Of a DNA stretch of 64,000 bases, positions 23,530-35,468 are shown piece by piece. Within the stretch, counting starts at the first letter, position 1. Each line of letters opens with the position of its first letter. This DNA is from Larix kaempferi (Eukaryota; Streptophyta; Pinopsida; Pinales; Pinaceae). The stretch covers positions 14,929,501 to 14,993,500 of the forward strand of contig BSBM01000779.1 of NCBI GenBank assembly GCA_027924585.1, read 5' to 3'. A program made the translations under genes and the position numbers. A model generated the notes under the pieces. That model ran no database searches, had not been told where the DNA came from, and was given only the letters and a program-made list of their open reading frames with translations.

Positions 23530-24790
23530 CTAGGTAGAAAAACCTGGGCTATACTTGTCCAACTTGACCTTGACCTGATCCTCCAAATGGTGTCTGAGAT
23601 GTCTAACCCTACGATCCAATATACGTAATGGTTCGACCTTGATGGTACCCTCGTCTGAAACTTGTATTTCCTTCCAATTTAACTTATGAGACTCATCGGC
23701 TATATAATGTCGTAAAATAGATACATGAAAAACATTATGAGTTTTATGCAAATGGGGAGGCAACGCGAGACGATACATGACAGGTCCAATCTTCTCCAAA
23801 ATTTCAAAGGGTCCTATGAATCGTGGCAACAACTTTGTCCCTTTCCCAAACTAGATGGTACTTTTACTAGGCTTGATGTGTATGAAAACTGTATCCCCAA
23901 CCTTATAGTTTTGGTCAAACCTATGCGCATCGACATAGCTCTTTTGTCTATCTTGAGCTTCCTTTAACCATTTTCTAATTTGAATCACTTGTTCTTCCAT
24001 CTCATGAATCAACCAGGTCCTATAATCACTCGATCCTCTAACCTTTCCCAACTAAATGGTGTTCTGCATGGCCTTCCATATAATGCTTGATAAGGTGGCA
24101 TTCCGATCGAGCTGTGGTAACTATTGTTGTAAGAAAATTCTATCGAAGGTAAATGCTTTTCCTCATGGGTCTACTGATCCATAACATACATCCTAAGCAT
24201 GTCCTCCATCACCTGATTCACTCTTTTTGTTTTCCCATCTATCTCTGGATGGTAAGTTGTGCTTAGGTTCAACTGAGTTCCTAAGGATGACTACAAACTT
24301 GTCCAAAACCTGGATGTGAACTTAGAATCCCTATCCGAGATAATATTCTTGGGAAACCCATGAATACAAACTACTTCACTTATGAATACACGAGTTACAT
24401 CTATGACGTCATAGGTCTCCTTAACTAGAATAAAGTGAGTAGTTTGGGTCAATATATCAACGATGACCATAATGGCATCATGCTTATGAGAGGTAAGAGG
24501 CAATCCAACCACAAATTCCATGGATATAACCTCCCATTTTGACATAGGAATGTCATGTGATTGCAATAGTCCTATCGGGTGGTGATGATCAACCTTTACC
24601 TACTGACACTCAAGGTACTTAGCAACGAATTTGACCACATCACGCTTCATTCCTGCCCAAAATAAAATTTGATTCATGTCCCCATACATCTTCTTTACAC
24701 CCGGGTGCACACAATAGACTACTCTGTGGGCTTCCTTAAGTATAGTTTCTTTAACATCTCCATCCTCAGGAATATACATCCTTCTTTAAT
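23530..24790 (-). pseudogene. Element D integrase and decayed chromodomain end
   Basis: On the minus strand: a zinc-finger part (EAHRVVYCVHPGVKKMY, about 24730-24680), a core with [11 protein letters not shown] and [13 protein letters not shown] (24560-24310), and a C-terminus [20 protein letters not shown], then [13 protein letters not shown] (23826-23690), ending [16 protein letters not shown]. That ending is where Del/Tekay elements carry a chromodomain; here it stops early at KYSPGFST. The first catalytic Asp is Glu (MEF for MDF) and the catalytic Glu region reads DGKTKRVNQ, with Lys in place of Glu, so the enzyme is dead. Several stops and at least one frameshift near 23850. Confidence 0.8.
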
Positions 24791-24854
24791 ATCGTAACAA
24801 CCTATCAATTTCCAACTCATATCCTTCAAACTTAGGTTCCAACTGCTTCCCATT

Positions 24855-26145
24855 CTAGAGTGCCGATGAGACCTTTGGGTACCAACTATCCTTGACTAAC
24901 TGTCCCAATACTCTTTCCTTCAAATCAACCTTTAAGGGTATTAGGGAGAAAATCCTTAGTTTTTTGCTTAAGGCATCGGCTACCACATTCTCCTTTCCTT
25001 TGATGTATGAAATCCCAAAATCATACTCTCTCATAAATTCACTCCATCGCTTTTGCCTAGCATTTAGGTCTCTTTGAGTGAAGATATATCTCAATATTTG
25101 GTGATCATATTTGAGCTTGAAGATTCATCCAACAAGGTAATGTCTCCAAATATTTAAAGCTAACATCACGACAACCAATTCTAAGTCATGGATGGGGTAA
25201 TTCTCTTCATGTAGTTTTAACTTCCTTAACGCATAAGCTATTACCCCACCTTCATGCATCAACACTACACCCAAACCCTGCCTTGAGGAATCTGTGCAAA
25301 CTGTGAATTCCTTATCCATATCTGGAACTCGTAGGATCGGTGCACTCGTCAATATTATTTTAAGCTCATCGAATGAGATAGCACATTCATCCGTTCATTC
25401 ATACCTTATGTCTTTACATTGTAAGGTAGCTATGGGTTTTGCAATTTTTGAGAAACCCTCCACAAACCTTATATAGTACCTAGATAACCCCATGAAGATT
25501 CTTAATTCATGCGCATTTCTTGGCACTGGAAAATCCATTATAGCCTTCACCTTTTTAGGGTCCACTGAAATTCCCTCTCCGAAAATTATATGCCCTAGCT
25601 AAGCGATCTCCTTTTGATAAAAAGAGCATTTGGACGATTACCATACAACTTGTTCTCTCTTAAGCATGACAACACCATTCGCAAGTGTTCCTCATGCTCC
25701 CTTTCATTCTTGGAATAGATAAGGATATCATTCAAGAAGACTTGCCCAAACCGATCTAAGTAATTCTAAAATGCACTATTCATGAGGTTCATGAATATAG
25801 CTGGGGCATTGTTCAAACCAAAGGGTACTACTACAAACTCATAGTGCTCAAACCGAGTTCTAAAAGCAGTCTTAGGTGTATCACCTTCCTTAATTCGAAA
25901 TTGCTGGTAACCTGATCGCAATTCGATATTTGAGAAGAATGTTGCCCCTTTCATTTGATCAAATAGGTCATCAATCCTAGGTATCGAGTACCTATTCTTC
26001 ATTGTGGATCTATTCAAATCTTTGTAATATATGCAAAGACACAAGGAACCATACTTCTTCTTCGCAAAAATTACTGGTGCACCCCATGGTGAAATACTTG
26101 GTGTGATGAACCCTAGGTCTAGTAGTTCCTTCAACTACATTTGCA
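24855..26145 (-). pseudogene. Element D reverse transcriptase and RNase H
   Basis: Minus-strand reading: [40 protein letters not shown], then [16 protein letters not shown] (26134-25766), then the active-site region [11 protein letters not shown], where the first Asp of the pair is Asn. RNase H follows with [20 protein letters not shown] (about 25320) and [22 protein letters not shown], then the connection FGISYIKGKENVVADALS (25020-24960). Only a handful of stops. Element D is the oldest layer in the nest, and its motif losses fit that. Confidence 0.82.
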
Positions 26146-26189
26146 ACTCTCAAAGTTCTGGGGCCATCATCATGTATGGTTTATTTGAT

Positions 26190-26760
26190 GTTGGCTCTGA
26201 ACCAGACCCTAACCTCAATGGTAAAATCAAGTTCTCTCTCAGGAGGTAACCCATGCAACTGAATTTAGCTAACACTGGGTATTGATCAAAGGAGGGTCCC
26301 TTCTCGTTATTTACCGCCTCAACAAATACAACTGACACCCTTGCCTAATACATCCTTTTATGTTCATCGTTGATATGAAACATAGGACACCTTGCATTTG
26401 ATACCTTGGATCTCTATGGCCTCCCCCTTTTCATCAAAACAAAGAAATTTCTTTCCATAACAGTCCAAGAAAGCTCGATGTTCCTTAATCCAGTTCACAC
26501 CTATGATAAGGTCATTGGTTCCAAGGGTGGTGACATACACCTTGACTTGTGCAACACACACCTTGATATCTACTATACATTTGTCAACAATAGGTCCCAT
26601 TGTTTGTTTTACCACTGAATCCATTTTGACTAAGTTGAAATCATTGTGCTCGTAGGCTACCAACCCACATTTGTCTAATGCATATCAAGAAATAAAACTA
26701 TTTGTAGCATCTTGATCAAACAATATTCTAAGTTTAACATTATTGAACTTACCTAATGAT
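26190..26760 (-). pseudogene. Element D protease region
   Basis: The minus-strand frame contains TTLGTNDLIIGVNWIKEHRA (about 26550-26490) and FLDCYGKKFLCFDEKGEA, the usual second half of Del/Tekay retropepsins and the stretch leading to RT. The catalytic D(S/T)G strand should lie near 26690-26760, where FDQDATNS-type text is read, but it is eroded. Continuous with gag above and RT below. Confidence 0.65.
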
Positions 26761-26849
26761 TCCACTACAGTGGATTGGTGTTCAACCTGATGGTTATTCA
26801 CTACTGCTAAGATATGATGCTTACTTCCCCCACTCCCCATTGGGGCCTT

Positions 26850-27990
26850 CCCTTCTCGATGCACTGTACAGGATCGTAACTCAAGACAGTACTATTGATA
26901 GTGTGGGCCTCCACAACCACAATAAGAAACCTGTGATGGGGTAGGTGAGATGAACTGATGAGGCCTCTGAGAGGGGTTTCTCCCCTTGCATCCCCTTTCC
27001 CTGTCGAATGAGCCTCAATAATTCCTTACACTCTGGTGAGTCCCTGTTTCCGATTTGGATACTTACCTAGCTTCCATTGACTTGTCTACTGCCACAACTC
27101 TGGGTGTATACCTATTTCCGTAGGGTGGTGGTCTCGCATACCCTCCCCTATGGTAGCTTCGACGAGCCTTCCCTATAAGCCCTAACTGCTGAGAATTGAA
27201 TGATTTGATGGGTTTCACAACCAGCATCTCTTCTGTATAACGAGCAAAATCGACATCCTCGGAAACTGAATTCAATTTCCACATCCGCACTTGGGCCTTG
27301 ATCTTGGCATTAAGTTTGTACACAAAGTGCTTGACCTGGCATTGGTCATTGTCCAAGTAGGGGACATACTTAACTAGTTCCATGAATATTTCCTCATAAT
27401 CTTCCATAGATAGATTCCTTTGTACCAAATCATGAAGGGATCCTGCCTATTCTTTCTAGTAGAAGGAGGGAAAGTACTTCCCTCTAAACTTATCCACAAA
27501 TAGTTCCCATGGAACAGTGTCTAAGGTAAGCTACAACTGTCTTTCTTGGTGTCCTCACCAATTCAAAGCGCTATCTTTCAGTTGAAATATGGTTATTTTG
27601 GATTTTGATGTGGAAGTGTATTCCTGCAATGATTAACACTTAGTCATCCCCTCCAACCATGCCTCTACTCGTACCCCTACACAACCCCTTGAAAACTTTG
27701 AAAGCCGTATTTTCTAAAGCTCTCTCGTGATGTCTTGATGAGGAGGTATTTTCACTATGTTCAATGCTACTTCAGGATTTCGCTCCCTTAGCGTCAGGGC
27801 CTCCACTTCTACCTCTGGTGTAACACTTCCTCTTTGAAGCCCCTTACCGTCTCATTTATTGCCTCAAGAGAGTGCAAAATGAGAACTGTCTCCGGCAATG
27901 GTGCAGTACATTATGCTCTGGCGCTATCACCCGAACTCCTCCTCGACCTGCTCACATCCTTACCATATTGATCTTGTATCATGGCAAAAA
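26850..27990 (-). pseudogene. Element D gag
   Basis: Gag on the minus strand. The clear part is MEDYEEIFMELVKYVPYLDN to YKLNAKIKAQVRMW (27405-27290), a Retrotrans_gag C-terminal half. A single zinc knuckle CGCGGPHYQ..YC lies near 26915-26870, the form seen in Del/Tekay elements. A likely start is the ATG whose complement is at about 27976-27978 (MIQDQYGKDVSRSRR). Frameshifts and stops break the N-terminal third (27430-27960). Confidence 0.68.
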
Positions 27991-28592
27991 TCGTCATTAG
28001 TATGTGTTTTGGGTTTTAACTAGGTCACTATTAAACACATACCCAAACCTACTAGAGTGAGTGAAATTGTATTTCGTTCTTCACCTGTAAACGAGATTTA
28101 CCTAATACTGAGGCAAATGCCTGAAAGGGTAAGGTTACGAGGTCACTACTACATCCCTAATTCGACATCACCGTTGTGAGTCTCCAATTAAGACAATATG
28201 TCTTAGTTTTAAGTGTGGTGGCATCGCATTGTCCCCGCAGCTTAGGCAGTTACCGACGACCCTACCAATTGCACGTCACACTCATTATTACATTTTTAAC
28301 AATAATAGTGACATGATCTAATTTTATTTATTTATTTAAATAAGTTTTAACATTGAACATTTAATTTCAATTAATTCATAGTTAATAATTATTTATTACT
28401 AAACTAAATTTGCTCTCCCAAGCACTAATTGTTATTTAATTATCTAGTGCCACATTCCATAATCATACCTTAGTTATAATTAAGACTTAATTAATATGTC
28501 TTAATCAATTTAATCGTCACCTTATTAACACTAATTAACATTGTTAACACGCAATTAATATTAATAAATCAAGTTAATAATAGTCTAATTAA
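27991..28592 (-). other. Element D leader and inner end of its 5' LTR
   Basis: AT-rich sequence upstream (minus sense) of D gag. The LTR/leader boundary was not fixed: no clear TGGTATCAGAGC complement is present, and the best guess is near 28200-28270. From about 28280 the composition matches the LTR resumed at 35469. LINE G is inserted at 28593. Confidence 0.5.
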
Positions 28593-28661
28593 AAGGATAC
28601 ACTGTTGCTGCTCTGGACTCCGCTAGGGTTTGCTAATCTCTGCGAGTAGGGCTCGCCGAAG

Positions 28662-30002
28662 ATGAGCCCCTCTGGAGGAGGATCGCCTCCTCCTCCCTCT
28701 CTGTCCGATGAAGAAGCCGCCTTTGCAAGACTGGTTAACGAGAATGGGAAAAAGGTTGGTCCTGCACCGCCGCCGAAATTTGTCAAGAAAATGGATGCCA
28801 TCCCGGAGATCGAACTTCTGCCTGAGAAGCCCATTCACCTTGCCGTCTCGCTCGCAGACAGGGCCCTCATTGGGCAGTTCACGGGCCTGTGGCCATCTCC
28901 TTGCTCCACCGAAAACTAGATTCAAAATAATTGTCGACCCCTGATCTCTCAGGAAGTTAAAAGCTATGCAATCGGACGAGGATATTTCCTCTTTGATTTT
29001 GTATCTAAAGCTGATAGGGACCTGATATTCAAAAGTGGTCCTTATTTCATGGGACCCCAGGGATTATATTTGAACCGTTGGACCCCTGACTTTGATCCTG
29101 CTCTGGATATTCCAAAAGTGGTCCCAGTCTGGGTGCGCCTCCCCAACCTTCCCATGCATTGTTGGGGCGAAGAGTCTCTCCGCTCTATTGGAAATGGCCT
29201 TGGAAAATATATTGATAAAGCTGATCCAAAGGGTCAATACTCCTTTGCTCGAATCTGTGTAGAAGTTGATCTAGAGGCCAGTCTACCTGAAGCTGTCAAA
29301 CTCACAATCAAAGGATGGCAGCATTATCAGCAACTTGACTACGAACAACTACCCTTCAAGTGCAGGCATTGCCATGAATATGGACACTTTCAAAGGAACT
29401 GTCCGAAACTCCAAAAGGCAGAAACCGAAAAGGCCATGGAAGAAGGATGGCAGCAAACCAAGAAGCAAAAATCAAACCCTAGAAGAAAGGGATCTAAAGG
29501 AATCCCGCCGGAAGGCCACCTGAAATCCACCTCCGAAGCCCCGGATTCTTCGAAAGGCCTAAAAAGCACACAAAAATCTGGATCTGACAATAGCTTTGCG
29601 ATCCTTGGCGAACAGGAACCAATGGTAACTTTAACAGAAGAAGGGGAAATTTCTCCCGTGACCTCCGCTTCCAAGGCAAAAAGAGACGAAGTCAGAATAA
29701 TAGAAAATCATTCTGCAGACCCACAATTAGCTACCTTATCAAAGGAGGATCTGCAGCAAGACCCAACTATCGAAGAAGGAACAGAGGAAGAGGGATCAAA
29801 GGAGGATGACCCAGACCCCATGATTCCGGCGAAAAAAGACCGTCGAGGAAGGAAAACGGATAAGGAAAAAAGGGAAGTCGCCACTTACAGAGATCGGCTA
29901 GCCGGAGTCCAATCTACCCTGGAAAAACACCTAACTCCAAGAAATACCAGACAACAAGGAAATGCCTCAAAAGGGGCAACCACCACCTCTAAAGGTAAGT
30001 AA
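28662..30002 (+). pseudogene. LINE G ORF1, DUF4283-like RNA-binding protein
   Basis: 447 codons in one frame. The N-terminus is Pro/Ser-rich. A DUF4283-type block follows (28790-29200): YAIGRGYFLFDFVSKADRDL, FKSGPYFMGPQGLYLNRW, VWVRLPNLPMHCWGEESL. A CCHC knuckle CRHCHEYGHFQRNC lies at 29361-29402, and a charged, low-complexity tail of about 200 codons follows. One in-frame TAG (28917-28919) sits where the family usually has Trp. ORF1 of plant LINEs coats the RNA. Its stop overlaps the ORF2 start (TAATG, 30000-30004). Confidence 0.85.
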
Positions 30003-33000
30003 TGCTGATAGTCTCCTGGAATTGTAGGGGGTTAGGAAGCAAATCAAAAATGTTATCAATGAAAGATTTAATCAAAATATCGAAACCCTACATCCTTCTA
30101 GTCCAGGAGACGAAAATGGAAGAGCATGCCATTCTTCAGGCAGCTCCCTCGTTCTGGTTCCAAGCAAATTGTATAGTGGTTAGCTCTAGAGGAGCTTCGG
30201 GAGGCATTTCAACGCTCTGGGACCCCTCAAAAGTTGAAGTTGTAAGTCAAACCACCTCCCCTCATTGAATTTTCACTGAAATGCTCTTTAAAGAAGCAAA
30301 TCTCCGTATAAGTCTTTTTAATGTCTATGCCCCCATAGTTGTTACTGAAAAGCATTTGTGCTGGTCTACCCTGAACGACCATATGATTTCTTCCCATCTA
30401 GAGAATTTTGTCATAGCAGGAGACCTAAATCTCACTCTTTCCTCTGAAGAAAAACAAGGGGGTAACATTGTCAGAGATCCGGCCAGAGAATGGGTGGATG
30501 ATATCATCTCGGACTGGGATCTGGAAGATATAAAACCTGTAAAAGGGAGGTTTACTTGGACCAACAAAAGGTTGGGCCCAGGTCACATTGCTGCAAGACT
30601 AGATAGGTTCCTTGTTCAATAGTCTCTTCATGTCCAGGGTTATGATCCAACCTCTGCCATTCTACCGTTTAGCGCCTCAGATCATAAGCCGATCTCGCTT
30701 TCCCTTGCCAAAGATCAGAACTTGGGTCCTATCCCCTTTAGGTTCAACCCAGCTTGGATCCAAATGGATGGCTTCCTGGACATAGTGGAGGCAGCCTAGA
30801 AAACTAAAGTTAGAGGGTCTGCTTTCTACGTCTGGGAAGAAAAGCTCAGGAATGTTAAAATGGCTCTTAAAGATTGGGCGAAACTTATCAAGTCACCCAA
30901 GAAGCAAAGGATGGAAGCAGAGAAAGCTCTGGAGGACCATCTTCTCAGCAATGAAGGGAGACTCTCCCAAGCCATTTTGGATAGAGAAGTTACTCTCCAT
31001 AACAAGCTCCATGAAGCCTGTAGGTTCGAAGAAAATTATTGGAAGATCAAATCCAGGAATACTTGGCTTCAAGAGGGGGATAAAAATACTAAGTTTTTCC
31101 TTAAACAAGCCGAGATCAGAAAACATTTTAAAAATGTCTCTCAAATATATCATCTGGGAAAACAGATATCCGACTTTGATGAAATTAAAAAAGCAGCTCA
31201 TGATCATTTTCTGGAGATCTACACTGAAACATCTCCAGGGATGGATTTTAATCATTCGGACCTGCTGGATAATATCCCCCGTCTTGTTCCCGATCAACTG
31301 AACCATTCGCTCCTTCGGCCTATCTCCCTTGAAGAACTTAAAGCTGCTGTGGATTGCATGAGCCCTGATAAGGCGCCAGGACCGGACGGATTCACTGCCA
31401 AATTCCTCACTGCTTGCTGGCCCATAATCCAGTCTGACCTATTTAGGATGGTCCATAAATCCCAGACCAGTCTCAAACTCGGTGGAGGGACTAATTCCTC
31501 CTTCCTTGCCCTCATCCCCAAAGAAAAAGGAGCCTCCTCTTACTCCCGCTTTCGACCTATCTCCCTCTGTAACATTGGTTATAAGGTTATCACCAAAATT
31601 CTTGCTAACCGAATGAAAGTTGTTCTTCCTCTCATTATCCTGGAAAATCAAGGAGGGTTCATTAAAGGCAGGAAAATTTCTGATAACATCATCTTAGTCC
31701 AAGAAGCCATCCACTCAAGTATGGCGAGAAAAGAAAAAGGTATGGCTATTAAATTGGATTTAACTGACGCCTTTGACAGAGTTCGTCATGATTTCCTATT
31801 TCAGGTCATGTCCAGATTTGGGTTTGCCTCAGGTCTGATCTCCTGGATTAAAGCCTGTATCTGCTCTCCTTGGATCGACCCCCTGGTTAATGGGAGAGCA
31901 GCTGATTTCTTTCAGGCGTCGTGGGGTCTTCGTCAAGGTTGCCCCCTCTCCCCCTTGCTGTATGCCATTCAAGCGGCCTCCCTGAGTTTTCTGCTGGAAC
32001 ACTTCCGTGTTCATGAAGATTTACTTGGGCTAAGGATTGTGAGGGGGGTTAAAGAAGTTAACCATACTCAATTCGCCGATGACACTCTCCTTCTGAGTGG
32101 AGCGAGTCCTTCCAATGCTAGGAAGTTCAAAGAGGTTCTTGATAATTACCAGGACATTTCAGGAAGCAAGATCAATTACTCTAAAAGCCAGATCTACGGT
32201 TGGAACTGTACTCCATTGGAGCTGCAAGCTATATCCTGTATCTTGGAAATAGAAGGGAAGTACCACTAGACGAAATTTAAATACCTTGGAGTTCCAATTT
32301 TCAAGGATAAACCTAAAGTCTCCAGCTGGGACCCTCTGATTGAAAAACTGAATTCGAAAATCAAGGCTTGGGGAGCCTATTGGCTTAATCTTGCAGGGAA
32401 AGCGGTGCTTATCAAAGCTGTCCTGGCAAGCATGCCAGTCTTCCAATGTGCCCTGCTTTTGGCTCCTGTTTCTGTTCTTAAAAAAATTGAAGCCCTTCTC
32501 CGAAGATTTCTATGGAAAGGCGGGATGCATAATGAAAACAGGCTTCACCTGGTCAAATGGGAGAAAGTCACTGCTCCCTATCATGAAGGGGGACTGCATC
32601 TTCGGGACCTTCGAACCCAAAATCTAGCATTGGGGGCTAAGCTTCTATGGAATCTGGTTTCAAGGAACTCCTCCTGGAGCAAACAAGTCTTATGGAAAAA
32701 ATACTTCTTAGGGGCCAGGCTCAGGTGCGTGGACAACGGACCGAAGGTGACCAAAGGATCCTCCATTTTCGTGCTTTGTTCCAAAGCCCTGCCCTTCTTT
32801 TCTGAAGGCCTAACGTGGATCCCCGGAAATGGGAAAAAAATCAGAATCTGGGAAGATTCCATATCTGGAAGCCCCCCAATAGGACATATGGAAGGTCTGG
32901 ATGGTATTAGGAGACATCTTTCAAACCTCGGGATCTCTAAGCTTTCGGACATATCAAAATGGCACCCGGAGGGACATCACAGTTGGATAGGATGGGACAT

Positions 33001-34252
33001 ACCGGACTGTCCTCCATATCTAGAAAATGAAAAGGACCTCCTCCTTCTCTGTCTAAATGGGAAATCACCGGTGGCCAAGCATCTCAAAGATGTAAGGGGA
33101 TGGGGATCAAAATCCGGTCACTACTCTGTGGAGAAAGGTTATAGATGCATCAAAGCCATCCCTAATATACCTAGAAACCCCGCAATTTGGAAATACATCT
33201 AGTCAACCAAATCTCTTCCCAAAATTGATCACTTTGTCTGGACTCTCGCTCATAATAGTATCCTCACGGCGGAAGTCCTTCGGAGAAAAGGATGGGAAGG
33301 TCCGTCACGCTTCCCTCTCTGCTTAGAGGAGGAAGAGTCATCCCCTCATCTTTTCATCTCCTACCCTTTCGCCTCCTTTGTGTGGAATTTAATGACCCTC
33401 CCCTGGCACGTCCCCCTGAACTATGACGGGATCTCTCCCCTCCTCTGTAGCTGGTCTATCTATGCCCCTGTAAGGATCCATGTGAAAGACCCTCTAGCCA
33501 TTGCTTGGTTGACCCTCCCTAAATTTATCTGCTGGATGTTGTGGCTCGAACGCAACAACAGGATCTTTAGAGGAATCCGATCCTCCCCCATTCAGGTCGT
33601 GACCAAAATAAAATCCTTTCTCGGGGATTTCATTCGATCTCGCTCCTCTCTCTGCATTCACTCTCCTATGTCTCATGAGGAAGCCATTTGGTTTCAAAGC
33701 TTGAACCCTGGCTCTTCTGCTAATCTCCCACATAAACCTCCCATGCTGCAAAGCTGGGAAATCAGGAAGGATGGGACGGATTATGATATCTGGTGTAAAG
33801 AGTTGGGGAAAAATCTCTTGTGTTTTGACGGAGCTTCAAAAGGTAATCCAGGGGAGGCAGGACGGGGAGGGGTGCTCTTTGACCCCGCTGGAAATTTGGT
33901 TTTCACATACTCTTGGAATTTGGGTATTGAATCCAACAATATAGCTGAAGCATTGGCTCTTTGGCAAGGATTAAACCAAGGCCTTCTCCATGGAATCCAG
34001 GACCTCGCCATTGTTGGGGACTCCAGGATGATCATCCAGTGCATTAACTCTAAGAACTTCCCCGCTTCTAATCGCCTTCGGCAAGTTCTCAGAAGAATTT
34101 CCTTGCTCATCCCCCTCTTCAGAGATATCGAGTTCTACCATGTCTTGAGAGAGCATAATGGCCAGGCGGATAAAGCAGCAAACGAGGCAATATCCCTGGG
34201 TAAAGGGGCTCTTAAAATCAACAATGTATTTAGCTGGGCTCCCATTCCTTAA
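30002..34252 (+). pseudogene. LINE G ORF2: endonuclease, RT, zinc-binding region, RNase H
   Basis: 1416 codons, single frame. Endonuclease (30002-30700): SWNCRGLGSKSKM, VQETKME, IAGDLNLTLS, SASDHKPI. RT (31300-32280): SPDKAPGPDGFTAKF, FRPISLCNIGYKVITK, GGFIKGRKISDNIIL, QGCPLSPLLYAI and FADDTLLLSG intact. zf-RVT-like region about 33130-33390, with two expected Cys replaced (SRFPLC, FISYPF). RNase H (33820-34190): LCFDGASKGNPG, NNIAEALALWQGL, IVGDSRMI, HNGQADKAANEA, with all four acidic positions present. Stops at 30266, 30620, 30797, 32267 and 33200 are each where Trp fits. It nicks the target and primes cDNA synthesis there. Confidence 0.88.
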
Positions 34253-35192
34253 TCTTCTGTGGGCGGATTTGCATACGAGCGTTGGGGACACTTGGAGAAC
34301 TGATCACAAGCCAGATGTCACATCCTCCCGCTGCCTGGTGGTGTCCCTCTCCAAGCGCGGCGTGGCTCCTATTATCATGTTTATTAACACCTCTCTGCTC
34401 GTACGCCCTCCCATCTCCAAAATGATGCCGTTTTCGTTCATGCTGATAAGGGAGTGTACCAACCTCTGTACCTTAGGGCATGAGAACTTAATGGGAAAGA
34501 TTTCATATAAGCTGAGGAGCTCTCGCAATCATAGCAGGTCCCTTCAATGGACTGATTCACATGCTGTTAATTCCCCCGATGCCATTAATTTTGGGACGGA
34601 TGGTACCTTGTCTGGCTGTGATGACGTTATCTCTCCGGTTCCACATCAGGTTTCATTAATCAGCGCCAAGAGTAGGTATGTAAGGGGAAGTACGAGTCTG
34701 GTAATTGTCGACCCTCGCATTTTGATGATGGGCCCTGAAGCATGCCCAAGGCTAAAGGCAATTAGGCTCCCTATTTATCTCCATTACGCTGCATCAAGAA
34801 GCTTAATCCATCCCTCCCTGTTTGAGCTATCTCCCGGGTGGCGAAGGTCACTGGCTCCAATTTTCTCCTCTTTTGCTGTTTATCCCCTCGTTTCAGTGCA
34901 GACTGTTGAAATGGCGGACTCAGGGGAATCGGCAACCTCCTCCCCTGACCCTTTGCAGGAACTGGAAGCAGAAGTCTGTGTCCTGCGGCGAAGGGTACGA
35001 CACCAAGGGAACTTCATGCAACAGCTGGACCATCAAGGAGGACGACGCCTGGACCGAATTGAGGATGAATTAGCTCTCATTTGCTCGGACTTCAAGACAG
35101 CCTTCGAGGCTTTGGAAGAAAAAGTTATGGTTGCTGCGGATAATCTGGACCTCAGGCTGCAACGTGCGGAGGCCGCCCTGGAAAAACTGTGA
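34158..35192 (+). CDS. LINE G possible ORF3 with C-terminal coiled coil
   Basis: A 344-codon open frame overlapping the last 95 nt of ORF2 in the +1 frame. The ATG at 34158 has A at -3 and G at +4. The other two frames are full of stops over 34255-34900. An alternative start at 34911 gives a compact 93-residue protein (MADSGESATSSPDPL...) whose end is strongly heptad-like: LQELEAEVCVLRRRV, QQLDHQGGRRLDRIEDELAL, EALEEKVMVAADNLDLRLQR. Typical plant LINEs end coding at RNase H, so a third ORF would be unusual. No family recognised. It may be only the 3' UTR with a chance frame, but the coiled-coil tail argues otherwise. Confidence 0.45.
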   Translation: MARRIKQQTRQYPWVKGLLKSTMYLAGLPFLNLLWADLHTSVGDTWRTDHKPDVTSSRCLVVSLSKRGVAPIIMFINTSLLVRPPISKMMPFSFMLIRECTNLCTLGHENLMGKISYKLRSSRNHSRSLQWTDSHAVNSPDAINFGTDGTLSGCDDVISPVPHQVSLISAKSRYVRGSTSLVIVDPRILMMGPEACPRLKAIRLPIYLHYAASRSLIHPSLFELSPGWRRSLAPIFSSFAVYPLVSVQTVEMADSGESATSSPDPLQELEAEVCVLRRRVRHQGNFMQQLDHQGGRRLDRIEDELALICSDFKTAFEALEEKVMVAADNLDLRLQRAEAALEKL

Positions 35193-35468
35193 AACGCCGA
35201 GAATGTAGGTTACGACAAGAATCATCCAGCCACTAAGCCAGCTTCTGGGGCTCGTCACCGTTGATATCAGTCTAGCATCTGACTTTTACTATTTTTTCAC
35301 TGTTAATACTCTCTAAAAGTCCTGATTTTGTTATTTACAGGCATCTGTATGTAAAGCTTGAAAAATTATGCGGCTTTCCAGGTTTTGAAACTGTAAACAC
35401 TTTGGTGGCTCTGTCACTGTTTTATTAAATATAAAACCTACCCGCTTTTGTCAAACAAAAAAAAATAA

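Larger units (their letters stand above)
28593..35468 (+). mobile_element. LINE G, near full-length non-LTR retrotransposon
   Basis: About 6.9 kb with a short 5' leader, ORF1 (DUF4283-like with zinc knuckle), ORF2 (endonuclease, RT, zinc-binding region, RNase H), a possible ORF3 and a 3' UTR ending in a short A run (35456-35465). TCTAATTAA occurs at both edges (28584-28592 and 35469-35477), a target-site duplication of at least 9 bp. It interrupts the right LTR of element D. Its GC content is far above the flanks. No frameshift was found in 5.6 kb of ORF1 plus ORF2; only six stop codons break them. Confidence 0.9.

Noticed and set aside
28623-34291. Long minus-strand ORFs opposite LINE G
   Set aside because: Shadow frames of ORF1/ORF2, whose plus-strand translation carries all conserved motifs.
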